From Allobosea sp. ASV33 (GTDB lineage Bacteria > Pseudomonadota > Alphaproteobacteria > Rhizobiales > Beijerinckiaceae), in the NCBI RefSeq assembly GCF_016428755.1, contig NZ_JAELTI010000033.1, positions 1 through 48,566 of the forward strand: DNA of 48,566 nucleotides, in the 5' to 3' direction. Numbering within the stretch: the stretch's first letter is position 1; each line of letters begins with the position of its first letter. Below, one piece after another: positions 16,488 to 24,567 of this stretch. A program made the position numbers and the translations under genes. The notes beneath the pieces are model-generated. The model was not told where the DNA came from and did not search any database. It saw only the letters and a list, made by a program, of their open reading frames with translations.

Positions 16488-17186
16488 TCAGATCGCGAAA
16501 GCCTCGCCCTTCTTTGGCAGGATAACCTCGATGCCGCTGCCCTGCATGCCGGCGACGAAGGCATCGGCATTCTGGTCGATGATCGGGAAGGTGCCGTAAT
16601 GGGCGGGGATCGCGAGTTTCGGCTTGACGAAGCGGGTCATGGCGAGCGCGGCGACCTTGCCGCCCATGGTGAAGCGATCGCCGATCGGGCAGATGCAGGC
16701 CTCCACGCCGTGGATCTCGGCGAGCAGCGCCATGTCGGAGAAGATGTCGGTATCGCCCATGTGCCAGAGCGTCTTCTCGCCCTTGGCCTTGATGATCGCG
16801 CCATTGGCATTGCCGACGGGGACATTGACGCCGCCCTCGCCCATCCCGGCCGAATGGTCGGCACGGACGAGCGTGACGCTGAACGGGCCGAGATCGACCG
16901 TGCCGCCGGTGTTCATCGGGCTGAAGTTCTTCAGGCCCTGCGAGGCCAGATGCATGGCGAGATCGTAATTGGTGATGACCGTCGCGCCGGTCTTTCCGGC
17001 GATATCGAGCGTGTCGCCGACATGGTCGCCATGGCCGTGGGTGACGACGATATGACTGATGCCCTTGGAAATCGCCGCGACATCGCCCTCGAAGGCCGGG
17101 TTCCCGGTGAAGAACGGATCGATCAGGATGGCGGCGCCGTCGATATCGACGCGGAAAGCGGAATGGCCGTACCAGGTGAGTTTCAT
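16488..17186 (-). CDS. UPF0173-type metal-dependent hydrolase (metallo-beta-lactamase fold)
   Basis: A 232-residue cytosolic MBL-fold protein. The metal site is [10 protein letters not shown] (residues 49-58), with further ligands in [16 protein letters not shown] and the C-terminal [25 protein letters not shown] and [11 protein letters not shown] at the N-terminus are characteristic of the UPF0173/YtkL family. Length is normal. The physiological substrate of the family is not established. It lies ahead of gatC on the same strand with a 114-base gap, and may share or border that promoter. Confidence 0.93.
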   Translation of the reverse strand: MKLTWYGHSAFRVDIDGAAILIDPFFTGNPAFEGDVAAISKGISHIVVTHGHGDHVGDTLDIAGKTGATVITNYDLAMHLASQGLKNFSPMNTGGTVDLGPFSVTLVRADHSAGMGEGGVNVPVGNANGAIIKAKGEKTLWHMGDTDIFSDMALLAEIHGVEACICPIGDRFTMGGKVAALAMTRFVKPKLAIPAHYGTFPIIDQNADAFVAGMQGSGIEVILPKKGEAFAI

Positions 17187-17284
17187 GCGAAGGCTCCGGG
17201 CTTTCGAAATGCCGGCCCCTATCTAGGCCGATCCGGGCCGCCGACCAAGTCGACAATGCAGTTTGAGAGAGGCAGGCTGGAGCA

Positions 17285-19009
17285 ATGTCGAAGGAACGGA
17301 ATCGCCTCATGACCGACGCAGCAACGATCGCCCGCCGGATCGCCCAGGGGTATGGCGACGAGCCGGCCGATCTTGTCATCAAGGGCGCCAGGCTCCTCGA
17401 TCTCGTCACCGGCGCGCTGGTCGAGAGCGATATCGCGATCTGCGGCGATACCATCGTCGGGACGTATGGGACCTACGAAGGCAATCGCGTCATCGATGCC
17501 AAGGGCTTGATCGCCGTGCCCGGTTTCATCGACACGCATCTGCACATCGAATCCTCGCTGGTGACGCCGCTCGAATTCGAACGCTGCGTGCTGCCGCATG
17601 GCGTCACCACCGCGATCTGCGATCCGCACGAGATCTCGAATGTGCTGGGCGTCGAGGGCATCCGCTATTTCCTCGCCTGCGCCGAGGCGATGCGGATGGA
17701 CCTGCGGGTCAACCTGTCGAGCTGCGTGCCGGCGACGCATCTGGAGACGGCCGGCGCGCAGCTCGAGGCCGGCGACCTGACGCCGATGATGGATCATCCC
17801 AAGGTGATCGGTCTGGCCGAGTTCATGAATTTCCCCGGCGTGATCCATCGCGATCCCGGCTGCCTCGCCAAGCTGGAGGCCTTCTCGCATCGCCATATCG
17901 ACGGCCACGCTCCGCTGGTGCGCGGACTGGATCTCAACGCCTATCTCGCCGCGAGCATCCGCACCGACCACGAGACGACCACCGCCGACGAAGCCCGCGA
18001 AAAGCTCGCCAAGGGCATGGCGATCCTGATCCGCGAGGGCTCGGTATCGAAGGACCTGCATCAGCTGATTCCGCTGATCTCGCGCGACGCCTCGCCCTTC
18101 CTCGCCTTCTGCACCGACGACCGCAACCCGCTCGATATCGGCGAGGAAGGCCATCTCGACTACATGATCCGCACGGCGATCGCCGAGGGCGCCGATGTGC
18201 TGGCGACCTATCGCATCGCCTCGCTCTCGGCGGCGCGGAATTTCGGGCTGTTCGATCGCGGCTTCATCGGGCCGGGCAAGCGCGCCGATATCGTGCTGGT
18301 CGAGGACCTCGCCGCCTGTTCGGTGAAACAGGTCCTGACGGGAGGCCGGCTGGTCGAGGCGGCGCTGTTCGCGGACCGGGCGGTGATCGCGCCGGTCGGG
18401 CTCGGCAGCGTGAAGAGCCGCAGGCTCTCTCCTGCCGATTTCGCGGTGAAGGCCCGCGACGGCGAGACGCCGGTGATCGGCGTGGTGCCAGGGCGGATCA
18501 TCACCGAGCGGCTGGCGATGGCCCTGCCCTCGCGCGACGGCGAGGCCCTGCCCGATCTGGCGCAGGATGCGATCAAGGTCACGGTGATCGAGCGGCACGG
18601 CAAGAACGGCGGTATCGCCGGCGGCTTCGTTCATGGCTTCGGCATGAAGCGCGGCGCCATCGCCTCGTCGGTCGGGCATGACAGCCATAATCTCTGCGTC
18701 GTCGGCGTCGACGATGCGTCGATGGCGGCGGCGGCCAACAAGCTGATCGAGATCGGCGGCGGCTTCGCCGTGGCCGATGGCGGCACGGTCACGGCGGAGC
18801 TGGCGTTGCCGGTCGCGGGGCTGATGAGCGAGCAGCCCTTCGAGGCCGTGCGGCACGATCTGGAAGGCTTACGCGCCGCGGCGAAGGCGCTCGGCGTCGT
18901 ACTGGCCGAGCCCTTCCTGCAGGTCGCCTTCCTGACCCTGCCGGTGATCCCGCATCTCAAGATCACCGACAAGGGACTGGTCGATGTCGATCGGTTTGAT
19001 TTCGTGTGA
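17285..19009 (+). CDS. ade: Adenine deaminase
   Basis: A 574-residue amidohydrolase that converts adenine to hypoxanthine and ammonia in purine salvage. Metal-site motifs: DTHLHIESS (residues 83-91), [19 protein letters not shown] and [19 protein letters not shown]. The C-terminal adenine-deaminase domain contains [20 protein letters not shown], then [12 protein letters not shown], and ends in [15 protein letters not shown]. An alternative ATG eight codons further in (17309) is possible; the outer start is preceded by GGAG at close spacing. It is isolated and reads opposite to its neighbours on both sides. Confidence 0.96.
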   Translation: MSKERNRLMTDAATIARRIAQGYGDEPADLVIKGARLLDLVTGALVESDIAICGDTIVGTYGTYEGNRVIDAKGLIAVPGFIDTHLHIESSLVTPLEFERCVLPHGVTTAICDPHEISNVLGVEGIRYFLACAEAMRMDLRVNLSSCVPATHLETAGAQLEAGDLTPMMDHPKVIGLAEFMNFPGVIHRDPGCLAKLEAFSHRHIDGHAPLVRGLDLNAYLAASIRTDHETTTADEAREKLAKGMAILIREGSVSKDLHQLIPLISRDASPFLAFCTDDRNPLDIGEEGHLDYMIRTAIAEGADVLATYRIASLSAARNFGLFDRGFIGPGKRADIVLVEDLAACSVKQVLTGGRLVEAALFADRAVIAPVGLGSVKSRRLSPADFAVKARDGETPVIGVVPGRIITERLAMALPSRDGEALPDLAQDAIKVTVIERHGKNGGIAGGFVHGFGMKRGAIASSVGHDSHNLCVVGVDDASMAAAANKLIEIGGGFAVADGGTVTAELALPVAGLMSEQPFEAVRHDLEGLRAAAKALGVVLAEPFLQVAFLTLPVIPHLKITDKGLVDVDRFDFV

Positions 19010-19133
19010 GCCCGTAATGGCGCACTGAGCAACTCCCCGATCAACCGGCGCCTGTGGTGGGTCACGGGCTGACTTTCCCCATGAGCGTGGGGCGTTCGCT
19101 TCTTGGGTGGTGGCTCAGCGTCCGCCAATAAGC

Positions 19134-19772
19134 TCAACTCGACGCGCGCACACTGTCCACCATCAACTTGGTGCCCAGGGCTCCAACCACCGCGCCGGCC
19201 GTTCGGTCGATCCAGATTTTAGAGCGGAGATAGGCCGCCCGTGGCGTGCGGGATGAGAAACCGACTGCGACGACGGTGTACCAACCAAACTCGATCAGGA
19301 AGAGCATCGGCGGCAGAGTAAAATACATCCACGACGGTGTTGGGGATGGCAGCAACGCGGCAAACATGGATGCGTAGAAGATTGCCGTCTTGGGATTGGA
19401 AAGCTGGACTAAGAGTGCTCGCAGCAACGAGGTCCACAGCGTACTTTGTCGCTCGCTTGTGGTCTCGGAGACCTCCAGCGGTTCAGGAGCAGCGCGCCAG
19501 ATGTTAATGCCGAGCCACAGAAGATAGGCGCCGCCAGCCAGCCTAAGCGCGATGTTGAGCCATTCGACCTGCAGCAAGATTGCCGTCAAACCCGCGACCG
19601 CGATGGCCGCGAAGACGAAACCGCCAATGCCCATGCCGATAGCGGCCATGACGCCATCTGTGCGCGATCGCGAGATAGCGATACGCGAGACCACGACGAA
19701 ACTCGGGCCGGGGCTGATAGCCCCAAGCAGGAAGACGCCGAGGATCGAAATCAGAACAGCGAGCTCATGCAT
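19134..19772 (-). CDS. LysE/RhtB family amino-acid exporter
   Basis: A 212-residue inner-membrane protein with six predicted helices. The LysE signature is intact: ILGVFLLGAISPGPSFVVVS near the N-terminus, then AIGMGIGGFVFAAIAVAGLT, LRLAGGAYLLWLGINIWR and the middle SNPKTAIFYASMFAALLP. Such proteins export basic or neutral amino acids or similar metabolites by proton exchange; the substrate here cannot be told. The gene and its flanks are visibly poorer in G+C than the neighbours, which suggests later acquisition. It has no adjacent LysR/Lrp regulator. Confidence 0.92.
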   Translation of the reverse strand: MHELAVLISILGVFLLGAISPGPSFVVVSRIAISRSRTDGVMAAIGMGIGGFVFAAIAVAGLTAILLQVEWLNIALRLAGGAYLLWLGINIWRAAPEPLEVSETTSERQSTLWTSLLRALLVQLSNPKTAIFYASMFAALLPSPTPSWMYFTLPPMLFLIEFGWYTVVAVGFSSRTPRAAYLRSKIWIDRTAGAVVGALGTKLMVDSVRASS

Positions 19773-19907
19773 GACTGACTCTCGTCACTTTCATTCAACG
19801 GCCTTGCCCCGATGGGCCGGCCAGTTTGAAGGAAGCACTATCGACGCAGCCAACGCAGTCTACAATAGGTCGGAAGCGCGGCCTCTCCCGATCGAACAAC
19901 CTGCACC

Positions 19908-20840
19908 CTAAATCCGCTCCTCCAGCACCGCCATGACCTTCTCGGCGACGAGCCCGGACACCCGCCCGTTCGATTCCACCGTATTGCCGGCGATATGCGG
20001 GGTCAGGATCAGGTTCGGCGTACCCGCAAAAACCTTGGCGGCGTCCTTGCCGAGCGGCTCCTGCTCGTAGACGTCGATCGCCGCGCCGCCGAGCTTGCCG
20101 GCCTTGAGCGCCTTGACCAGAGCCGCTTCGTCCATGATGCCGCCGCGCGCCGTGTTGATCAGGATGGCGTCCGGTTTCATCCGGGCGAAAGCCTTCTTGT
20201 CGATCATGCCGCGGGTTTCCGCGGTCAACGGGACGTGCAGGCTGATCACGTCGGCCTCGGCCAGCAACTCGTCGAGCTCCAGCCGCCGCACGCCGCTCCA
20301 GGCGGGATCGTCGACGGGCAGGCGCGGATGGTAGGCTGCGACCTCCATGCCGATGGCGCGGGCATGATGGGCGACGTCGCGGGCGATCGAGCCGAAGCCG
20401 ACGAGACCCATCAGCTTGCCGGCGATCTCGCGGCCGATCAGCTTGGTCTTGGGGAATTCGCCGGCGACCATCGCGGCATTGGCGAAATAGGCGCCGCGCA
20501 GCAGGGTCATCGTCGTGCCGATGACGTATTCGACGACGGAGAGGCTGTTGGCGCCGGTCGCGGGGAAGACGCGGATGCCGCGGGCGGCGCAAGCTTCCAT
20601 GTCGAGATTGTCGAGGCCGACGCCGAGGCGGCCGATGACCTTGAGCCGCTTGGCCGCCGCCAATACCTTGCCGCGCACCTGCGTCTGGTTGCGCACGATC
20701 ACGGCCGGGACATCGGCGAAGAGCCGCGCCATCTCGTCCGGGTTGGCATAGAGCTCGGGATCGTAGTGGACCGAAAAGCGCGCCTTGAGATTGGCGACGG
20801 CGGCGTCGTCCATGAATTCGGTGATGACGATATCGGTCAT
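19908..20840 (-). CDS. D-isomer-specific 2-hydroxyacid dehydrogenase (SerA family)
   Basis: A 310-residue NAD-dependent dehydrogenase. The Rossmann signature is LMGLVGFGSIARDVAHHARA. The catalytic region shows LINTARGGIMDEAALVKAL (catalytic Arg earlier in the fold) and LTPHIAGNTVESNGRVSG (catalytic His). The N-terminus MTDIVITEFMDDAAVANL resembles proteins annotated as (S)-sulfolactate dehydrogenase (SlcC), so a sulfolactate or related 2-hydroxyacid substrate is possible but unproven. There is no C-terminal ACT domain, so it is not a full-length biosynthetic SerA. Its start overlaps the stop of the upstream GNAT gene by four bases (ATGA), implying translational coupling. Confidence 0.88.
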   Translation of the reverse strand: MTDIVITEFMDDAAVANLKARFSVHYDPELYANPDEMARLFADVPAVIVRNQTQVRGKVLAAAKRLKVIGRLGVGLDNLDMEACAARGIRVFPATGANSLSVVEYVIGTTMTLLRGAYFANAAMVAGEFPKTKLIGREIAGKLMGLVGFGSIARDVAHHARAIGMEVAAYHPRLPVDDPAWSGVRRLELDELLAEADVISLHVPLTAETRGMIDKKAFARMKPDAILINTARGGIMDEAALVKALKAGKLGGAAIDVYEQEPLGKDAAKVFAGTPNLILTPHIAGNTVESNGRVSGLVAEKVMAVLEERI

Positions 20841-21427
20841 GGCGCGGTGCTGACGAGGAAACGAAGGCGTTGATCGGGGCCGTAGAGCGGCGCGACGAAG
20901 GTCTCGATGAGCCGCCCGCCATTCTTCTCGATGATGCGGCGCGAGGCGTGATTGGTCGCATCGCAGGTGATGGTGATCTCGGGCAAGCCAGCCTCGCGCG
21001 CCACGCCCAGCATCGCCGCGAGCGCCGCGGTGGCATAGCCATGGCCTTCGAAGGCCGGCAGGATGGTGTAGCCGACATGCCCCAGCACATGCTCCGGCAG
21101 GGCCAGGATCGGGCGGCCGTCCTTCTCCTGCCAGCGCAGGTTGATCGAGCCGATGAAGGGCCGCTCCGGCCGATCCTCGGCGAAGATCCAGCGCGTCGGG
21201 CCGGGAATGCGATCGACCTCGCGGCCATCGGGCAGCTTGATGCGGCCGGGGCCGCCACGGGTCTCGGCGAGGAAGGCGTCGGGATCGGCGGCGATCGCGG
21301 CGAGCTGCTCGGGCGCGACGTTGCGCGTCGTATTCGGCGACCAGCCCCCGCGCAAAGCCGCCTGATAGGCGTCGAGCAGGGACTTGTCGGGAACTTGCAG
21401 CGAGATCCGCGCCGGCACGGGAGGCAT
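20837..21427 (-). CDS. GNAT family N-acetyltransferase (ElaA/RimJ-like layout)
   Basis: A 196-residue GNAT. After an N-terminal extension (residues 1-75), the core shows FIGSINLRWQEKDGRPILAL, then VLGHVGYTILPAFEGHGYAT (motif A with the EGHGYA acetyl-CoA loop) and ITCDATNHASRRIIEKNGGR (motif B). The order GHVGY-x-ILP-x-x-EGHGYATAAL is typical of predicted acetyltransferases of the YjaB/COG3981 kind. The substrate is unknown. It is coupled by a 4-base overlap to the 2-hydroxyacid dehydrogenase, suggesting that the two act together or share a control. Confidence 0.88.
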   Translation of the reverse strand: MPPVPARISLQVPDKSLLDAYQAALRGGWSPNTTRNVAPEQLAAIAADPDAFLAETRGGPGRIKLPDGREVDRIPGPTRWIFAEDRPERPFIGSINLRWQEKDGRPILALPEHVLGHVGYTILPAFEGHGYATAALAAMLGVAREAGLPEITITCDATNHASRRIIEKNGGRLIETFVAPLYGPDQRLRFLVSTAP

Positions 21428-21583
21428 CCTTTTTCGGAAGAGTCCGATAGCCGGCGCGTATAGCGCGACGGTCGACGATGCGCGATGACTTCCGCGCTAC
21501 AGAGAGCGGAAACCCGCCATTCCTCGCATGCATCGAAACAGGTATCGCTCGCGAGACAGCCCGGCGCGTGATACCGCCATGCC

Positions 21584-22090
21584 ATGACCAGCGCCGTCGT
21601 CCCGCTCGAAGCCTTTATCGACCTGCCTGCGCATGCGCGCCTGCTCGGGCTCGATCTCGGCACCAAGACGATCGGACTGGCCCTCTCCGATGTCGAACGG
21701 CAGATCGCGTCGCCGCTGGAGACGATCCAGCGCGTGAAGTTCGGGCTCGATGCGGCAGCTCTGCTGAAGATCGCCGGAAAGCATCAGGTGGCCGGGCTGG
21801 TGATCGGCCTGCCGCTCAACATGGACGGCACAGAAGGCCCGCGCGTGCAGTCTACGCGCGCCTTCGTGCGCAATCTCGTGCCCCTCACCGATCTGCCGAT
21901 CGTATTCTGGGACGAGCGCATGTCGACGCTGGCGGTGACGCGCACCCTGCTCGACGCCGATGCCTCGCGCGCCAAGCGCGCCGCCGTCGTCGACAAGATG
22001 GCGGCTGCCTATATCCTGCAGGGCGCGCTCGACCGGCTGGGCCGGCTCGGCCCGCACGAAGCCGGCGACGATGACGGCCAATACGACTGA
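21584..22090 (+). CDS. ruvX: Putative pre-16S rRNA nuclease / Holliday junction resolvase RuvX (YqgF)
   Basis: A 168-residue RNase H-fold nuclease. Motifs: [20 protein letters not shown] (first catalytic Asp), [16 protein letters not shown], and [20 protein letters not shown] (second acidic site), then [20 protein letters not shown]. Family members process the 5' end of 16S rRNA and were earlier proposed as an alternative Holliday resolvase. Length is normal with a short acidic tail. Monocistronic here. Confidence 0.95.
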   Translation: MTSAVVPLEAFIDLPAHARLLGLDLGTKTIGLALSDVERQIASPLETIQRVKFGLDAAALLKIAGKHQVAGLVIGLPLNMDGTEGPRVQSTRAFVRNLVPLTDLPIVFWDERMSTLAVTRTLLDADASRAKRAAVVDKMAAAYILQGALDRLGRLGPHEAGDDDGQYD

Positions 22091-22160
22091 AGGCCGCCCC
22101 ACGCGATGGCGAAGCGGCCTTCATGAACGCCTTCGGAATTGGGCTTGAGCCGGTTCCAGC

Positions 22161-22529
22161 CTAGTTGAAGATCTGGCCGCGCTTGATCGCCCTTTTCTGG
22201 GCCTGGCGCTCGTTTTTCACCGCGCGCTTCTGCTCTTCCAAGGTCATGCCGGCCATCGGATTCTGCGCGCGGCCGTAACCGCGGCGGTCGTCACGGCCAT
22301 AGCCCTCGCCCGCGCCGAAGCGGGGCGCCCGGTCCTCATAGCGCCGGGAATCGCGGCGCTCATAGTCCCGGCGTTCGTAGCCGTCACGCGAACGGCGCTC
22401 GTAGCCCTCACTGGGGCGGCGTTCATAACCCTGGTTGCCGTAATACTGCGCGGCCGCGGGCTGAGCGGAAGCCCAGGCCAGCGCGATCAGGCCCAGGCCC
22501 ATGATCCCGGTGCGTCGAAGCGATGTCAT
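22161..22529 (-). CDS. Small exported Tyr/Arg-rich protein with YERR repeats
   Basis: A 122-residue protein. The start at 22529 is favoured by GGGGGAC upstream and by the signal peptide that follows (MTSLRRTGIMGLGLIALAWA, cleavage near QPAAA-QYYG). The mature N-terminal half is a low-complexity run built on GYERR/DYERR units (four to five copies). The C-terminal part (GMTLEEQKRAVKNERQAQKR) is a basic helix. Highly charged and Tyr-rich, so likely disordered and surface-binding (nucleic acid, cell wall or polyphosphate are all open). No known family recognised. Confidence 0.65.
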   Translation of the reverse strand: MTSLRRTGIMGLGLIALAWASAQPAAAQYYGNQGYERRPSEGYERRSRDGYERRDYERRDSRRYEDRAPRFGAGEGYGRDDRRGYGRAQNPMAGMTLEEQKRAVKNERQAQKRAIKRGQIFN

Positions 22530-22598
22530 CGTGTCCCCCTGTCGATCGATCCACGACGCCATGCATGACGCCGAAATGCGAAGAATGTCCTCACAAAA

Positions 22599-22625
22599 AA
22601 GGCCCGCGCAGATTGCGCGGGCCTT
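22599..22625 (-). terminator. Intrinsic terminator of the 22648-23016 gene
   Basis: A 12-bp perfect stem AAGGCCCGCGCA / TGCGCGGGCCTT with a 3-base loop. On the minus strand it is followed by TTTTTTGTG. It cleanly separates two leftward genes encoding small exported proteins, so they are not one operon. Confidence 0.93.
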
Positions 22626-22647
22626 GCAGGCTTAGTTGCGGTCGACC

Positions 22648-23016
22648 TCAGCGATAGTCGCGGAAGTCATAGGCGCCGTAGGGGTTATAGTAGCGCCTCG
22701 GGGCGACGTAGACCGGCGCCGGCGGCGCATAATAGTCGTCGTCGTAATAGTAGGTCGGCGCCGCATAGGCGCGGTTCTGCGCCGCGATCGCGGCCGCACC
22801 GAGAATGCCGAGGCCGACGGCGCCGGCCACCGCCGCACCGCGCGACGGGCCGCGCCAATGGCGGTAGCGGTACTGCGAATACTCGACCTGCGCCTTGTCG
22901 AGACGCGCCGCGTCGAAGCCGCGCACCTCCTTCGCCATCGCGGGAACGGCGAAACTGCCGGCAGCGATACTGGCTGTGGTCAGCGCAATGGCGACCTTTT
23001 TCTGCAGAGACATCAT
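22648..23016 (-). CDS. Small exported Tyr-rich protein with a central hydrophobic stretch
   Basis: A 122-residue protein. AAAGGAG lies about nine bases before the first of two adjacent ATGs, which sets the start. Signal peptide MMSLQKKVAIALTTASIAAG with cleavage near VPAMA. The mature chain has a short basic segment (VEYSQYRYRHWRGPSRG), a hydrophobic Ala/Gly stretch (AAVAGAVGLGILGAAAIAAQ) that could insert in a membrane, then a Tyr/Asp/Pro-rich end (PTYYYDDDYYAPPAPVYVAP). Small proteins of this form are frequent and uncharacterised in the order. Ends at a strong terminator. Confidence 0.7.
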   Translation of the reverse strand: MMSLQKKVAIALTTASIAAGSFAVPAMAKEVRGFDAARLDKAQVEYSQYRYRHWRGPSRGAAVAGAVGLGILGAAAIAAQNRAYAAPTYYYDDDYYAPPAPVYVAPRRYYNPYGAYDFRDYR

Positions 23017-23274
23017 GGCGGCATCTCCTTTCACGAGATCACTCCAACCTTGCAGGAAGGATGGCGCAATCCGATTGAATGGGACCTGAACCAATCGCGG
23101 CAGCATTGCGGCAGGGACAGAGCGGTCCTTCTCCCGCGCCCTTGCCGGCCTGATCGGGGCATGACAGGGACAGGTCAGTTCGCCATTAGAACCGCCACTC
23201 GCCGCCATTGTTCCCGCCATGGCCCGTTGCGGCAGTTTCCTAATCCCCACCCCTGCCCTCCTTTCCGGCCCGCC

Positions 23275-24189
23275 ATGCTCGACAGCCTGATCGCCGTCTT
23301 TCTCGTCATCGCGACGGGCTGGTTCCTGAAAGTGCGCAACGTCGTCTCTCCGGCGCATTGGGTCGGCGTCGAGCGCCTGACCTATCAGGTCCTGTTCCCG
23401 GCGGTGGTGATCCATACGCTGGCGATGGCCGATCTGCGCAGCATGCCAGTGTTCGGCATGGGCTCGAGCCTGATCCTCGCGATCCTGACCGTCGCCGCGC
23501 TGCTCCTGCTCGCCCGCCCGCTGCTGGCGCGCGCCGGCATCGGCGGGCCGGCCTTCACCTCGATCTTCCAGGGATCGGTGCGCTGGAATACCTTTGTCGG
23601 GCTAGCGCTCGCCGCCGGCTTGCAAGGGCGCACCGGAACGACGCTGATGGCGATCGCCGTCGCCGCGATGATCCCGCTGCTCAATGTGATGTGCGTGTTC
23701 GTGCTCGCGCGTTTCGCCAGCGGCAAGCCGATGAGCCTGGGCGCAACGATCCGATCGATCCTCTACAATCCCTTCATCTGGTCCTCGGCAGTCGGGCTCG
23801 CGCTCAACCAGCTCCAGTGGATGCTGCCCAGCGCCTTCACCGGCTATCTCGACGTGCTCGGGCGCGCCTCGCTCGGTATCGGGCTGCTCGTGGTCGGCTC
23901 GGCGCTCGATCTGAGCAAGCTGGCGCGGCCGCGGCTGGCTCATGCCGTGGCGGTCTGCCTGAAGCTCGGGCTGATGCCCCTGCTGGCCTGGCTCTATGCC
24001 GGCTGGTTCGGCGTCACCGGCCCGGCGCTGGCGATGACGGTGGTCGCCGGCGCGGTGCCGACGGCGACGGCGGCCTATTTCCTGGCGCGCGATCTCGGCG
24101 GCGATGCACCGCTGATGGCCGAGATCACGACCCTCCAGACGCTGCTCGCGCTGGCGACGCTTCCGGCAGCGGTCTTTCTTCTCGTCTAA
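23275..24189 (+). CDS. AEC family transporter (auxin efflux carrier type)
   Basis: A 304-residue inner-membrane protein with about ten helices. The N-terminal MLDSLIAVFLVIATGWFLKV, then VERLTYQVLFPAVVIHTLAM, FTSIFQGSVRWNTFVGLALA, and the second-half NPFIWSSAVGLALNQLQWML with TATAAYFLARDLGGDA are typical of bacterial AEC/malonate-type permeases. These move organic acids such as malonate or malate; the substrate here is unknown. The start is set by the first ATG of the hydrophobic frame; its ribosome-binding site is poor. No adjacent metabolic gene hints at the substrate. Confidence 0.9.
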   Translation: MLDSLIAVFLVIATGWFLKVRNVVSPAHWVGVERLTYQVLFPAVVIHTLAMADLRSMPVFGMGSSLILAILTVAALLLLARPLLARAGIGGPAFTSIFQGSVRWNTFVGLALAAGLQGRTGTTLMAIAVAAMIPLLNVMCVFVLARFASGKPMSLGATIRSILYNPFIWSSAVGLALNQLQWMLPSAFTGYLDVLGRASLGIGLLVVGSALDLSKLARPRLAHAVAVCLKLGLMPLLAWLYAGWFGVTGPALAMTVVAGAVPTATAAYFLARDLGGDAPLMAEITTLQTLLALATLPAAVFLLV

Positions 24190-24200
24190 TATACTAACGC

Positions 24201-24236
24201 TTGAAATTTATTCATAAATGCAATCTATGATTGCAT
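24201..24236 (+). promoter_or_regulatory. AT-rich promoter-like region with an 8-bp palindrome
   Basis: Contains the perfect inverted repeat ATGCAATC-TAT-GATTGCAT (24218-24236). A TTGAAA at 24201-24206 and TATGAT at 24226-24231 could be -35 and -10, with a long 19-base spacer; the -10 would lie inside the palindrome, as expected for a repressor site. It stands 68 bases ahead of the small gene at 24304. Confidence 0.4.
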
Positions 24237-24303
24237 ATCCGTCCGGGATTCGAAGCCGCGCCGGACGAGTTGATCCCCCATTATGCGAGGGAATCCATTC
24301 GCC

Positions 24304-24552
24304 ATGAAGCCTAAAGAATCCAAGTTGGTCTCGCTCGAAGCCATCGCGCAAGGGCGCGATGAAGACGATATCCCCCACAGGCCGATGACGCCGCTGGAGG
24401 CCGCCTCCTTCATCGAGGGCATGGCAGCCGAACTGCGCGTCATGGCTCGCAGCACCAAGCTCAGCGCCCTCTCCTATTTTCTCGAAATGGCCAGGATCGA
24501 GGCCTCGGCCGAGATCGAGCGGCTGGCCGCGCCGAGCAGCGAGCGCCATTGA
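24304..24552 (+). CDS. Small soluble protein of unknown function (82 aa)
   Basis: The start at 24304 has GAGGGAA upstream; an ATG seven codons earlier does not. The protein has a polar N-terminus (MKPKESKLVSLEAIAQGRDE), a linker (HRPMTPLEAASFIEGMAAEL), and one long amphipathic helix (VMARSTKLSALSYFLEMARI, then EASAEIERL). No signal peptide or membrane helix. The pattern resembles small regulatory or polymer-binding proteins, but no family is recognised. The AT-rich palindrome upstream suggests it is tightly regulated. Confidence 0.65.
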   Translation: MKPKESKLVSLEAIAQGRDEDDIPHRPMTPLEAASFIEGMAAELRVMARSTKLSALSYFLEMARIEASAEIERLAAPSSERH

Positions 24553-24567
24553 TACCGGGCCGAGGGT

